DNA from: Clostridia bacterium | Lineage (GTDB): Bacteria; Bacillota; Clostridia; Oscillospirales; CAG-272 | Assembly: GCA_017958705.1 (NCBI GenBank) | Contig: JAGDCE010000307.1 | Coordinates: 1 to 5,496 of the forward strand | DNA length: 5,496 nucleotides | Direction of reading: 5' to 3' | Shown: one piece after another, positions 5,446 through 5,496 of the stretch | Layout of the letters: each line of letters begins with the position of its first letter | Numbering within the stretch: position 1 is the stretch's first letter | Position numbers and translations under genes: made by a program | The notes under the pieces: generated by a model | What the model was told of the DNA's origin: nothing | Database searches by the model: none | The model's input: only the letters and a program-made list of their open reading frames with translations

Positions 5446-5496
5446 CGTTTTGCGGATGAGGACAGATCAAGGAAAACGGGAGAGACAAGAAAAAGG

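Noticed and set aside
5456..5496. ATG at 5456 open to the window end, possible start of the next gene
   Set aside because: There is no ribosome binding site at a suitable distance and the 13 residues are very polar and uninformative; the real start may be beyond the edge.

Overview
The window looks like a piece of an anaerobic Firmicutes (Clostridia-type) genome, perhaps an uncultured gut or rumen lineage. This is inferred from strong purine-rich ribosome binding sites, sigma-A-type promoters, clostridial-looking EtfB/EtfA proteins, a folate/corrinoid one-carbon enzyme, and frequent ATA and AGA codons. No taxonomic marker is present, so the assignment is tentative.

Left part (1-1467, minus strand): the first 489 codons of L-fucose isomerase (fucI). 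The C-terminal end lies off the left edge. It has its own good promoter, with the -10 and -35 boxes at 1527-1555.

Middle (1468-1998): a roughly 530-base divergent intergenic region with no convincing gene. It holds the two outward-facing promoters and an unusual number of short perfect palindromes. One is a 10-bp inverted repeat lying directly on the -35 box of the rightward promoter, which is a consensus TTGACA-17-TATAAT.

Right part (1999-5445, plus strand): a tight four-gene operon. Its order is a short, divergent 5,10-methylene-tetrahydrofolate reductase (MetF-like), electron-transfer flavoprotein beta (EtfB), electron-transfer flavoprotein alpha (EtfA), and a methyl-tetrahydrofolate:corrinoid methyltransferase of the AcsE/MtgA type. 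Gaps are -4, 13 and 12 bases, each with a strong Shine-Dalgarno sequence.

Read together, the four genes form a self-consistent module. The MetF-like enzyme interconverts methylene-THF and methyl-THF. EtfBA carries the electrons, and its beta subunit has the motif seen in NADH-using, bifurcating ETFs. The last enzyme moves the methyl group between folate and a corrinoid protein. The module could run reductively (methyl branch of the Wood-Ljungdahl pathway) or oxidatively (methyl groups from methylated substrates fed to folate and oxidised). The corrinoid protein, any substrate-specific methyltransferase, a MetV partner and an NADH- or ferredoxin-binding partner are not in the window. The pairing of MetF with a dedicated EtfBA is the most interesting part.
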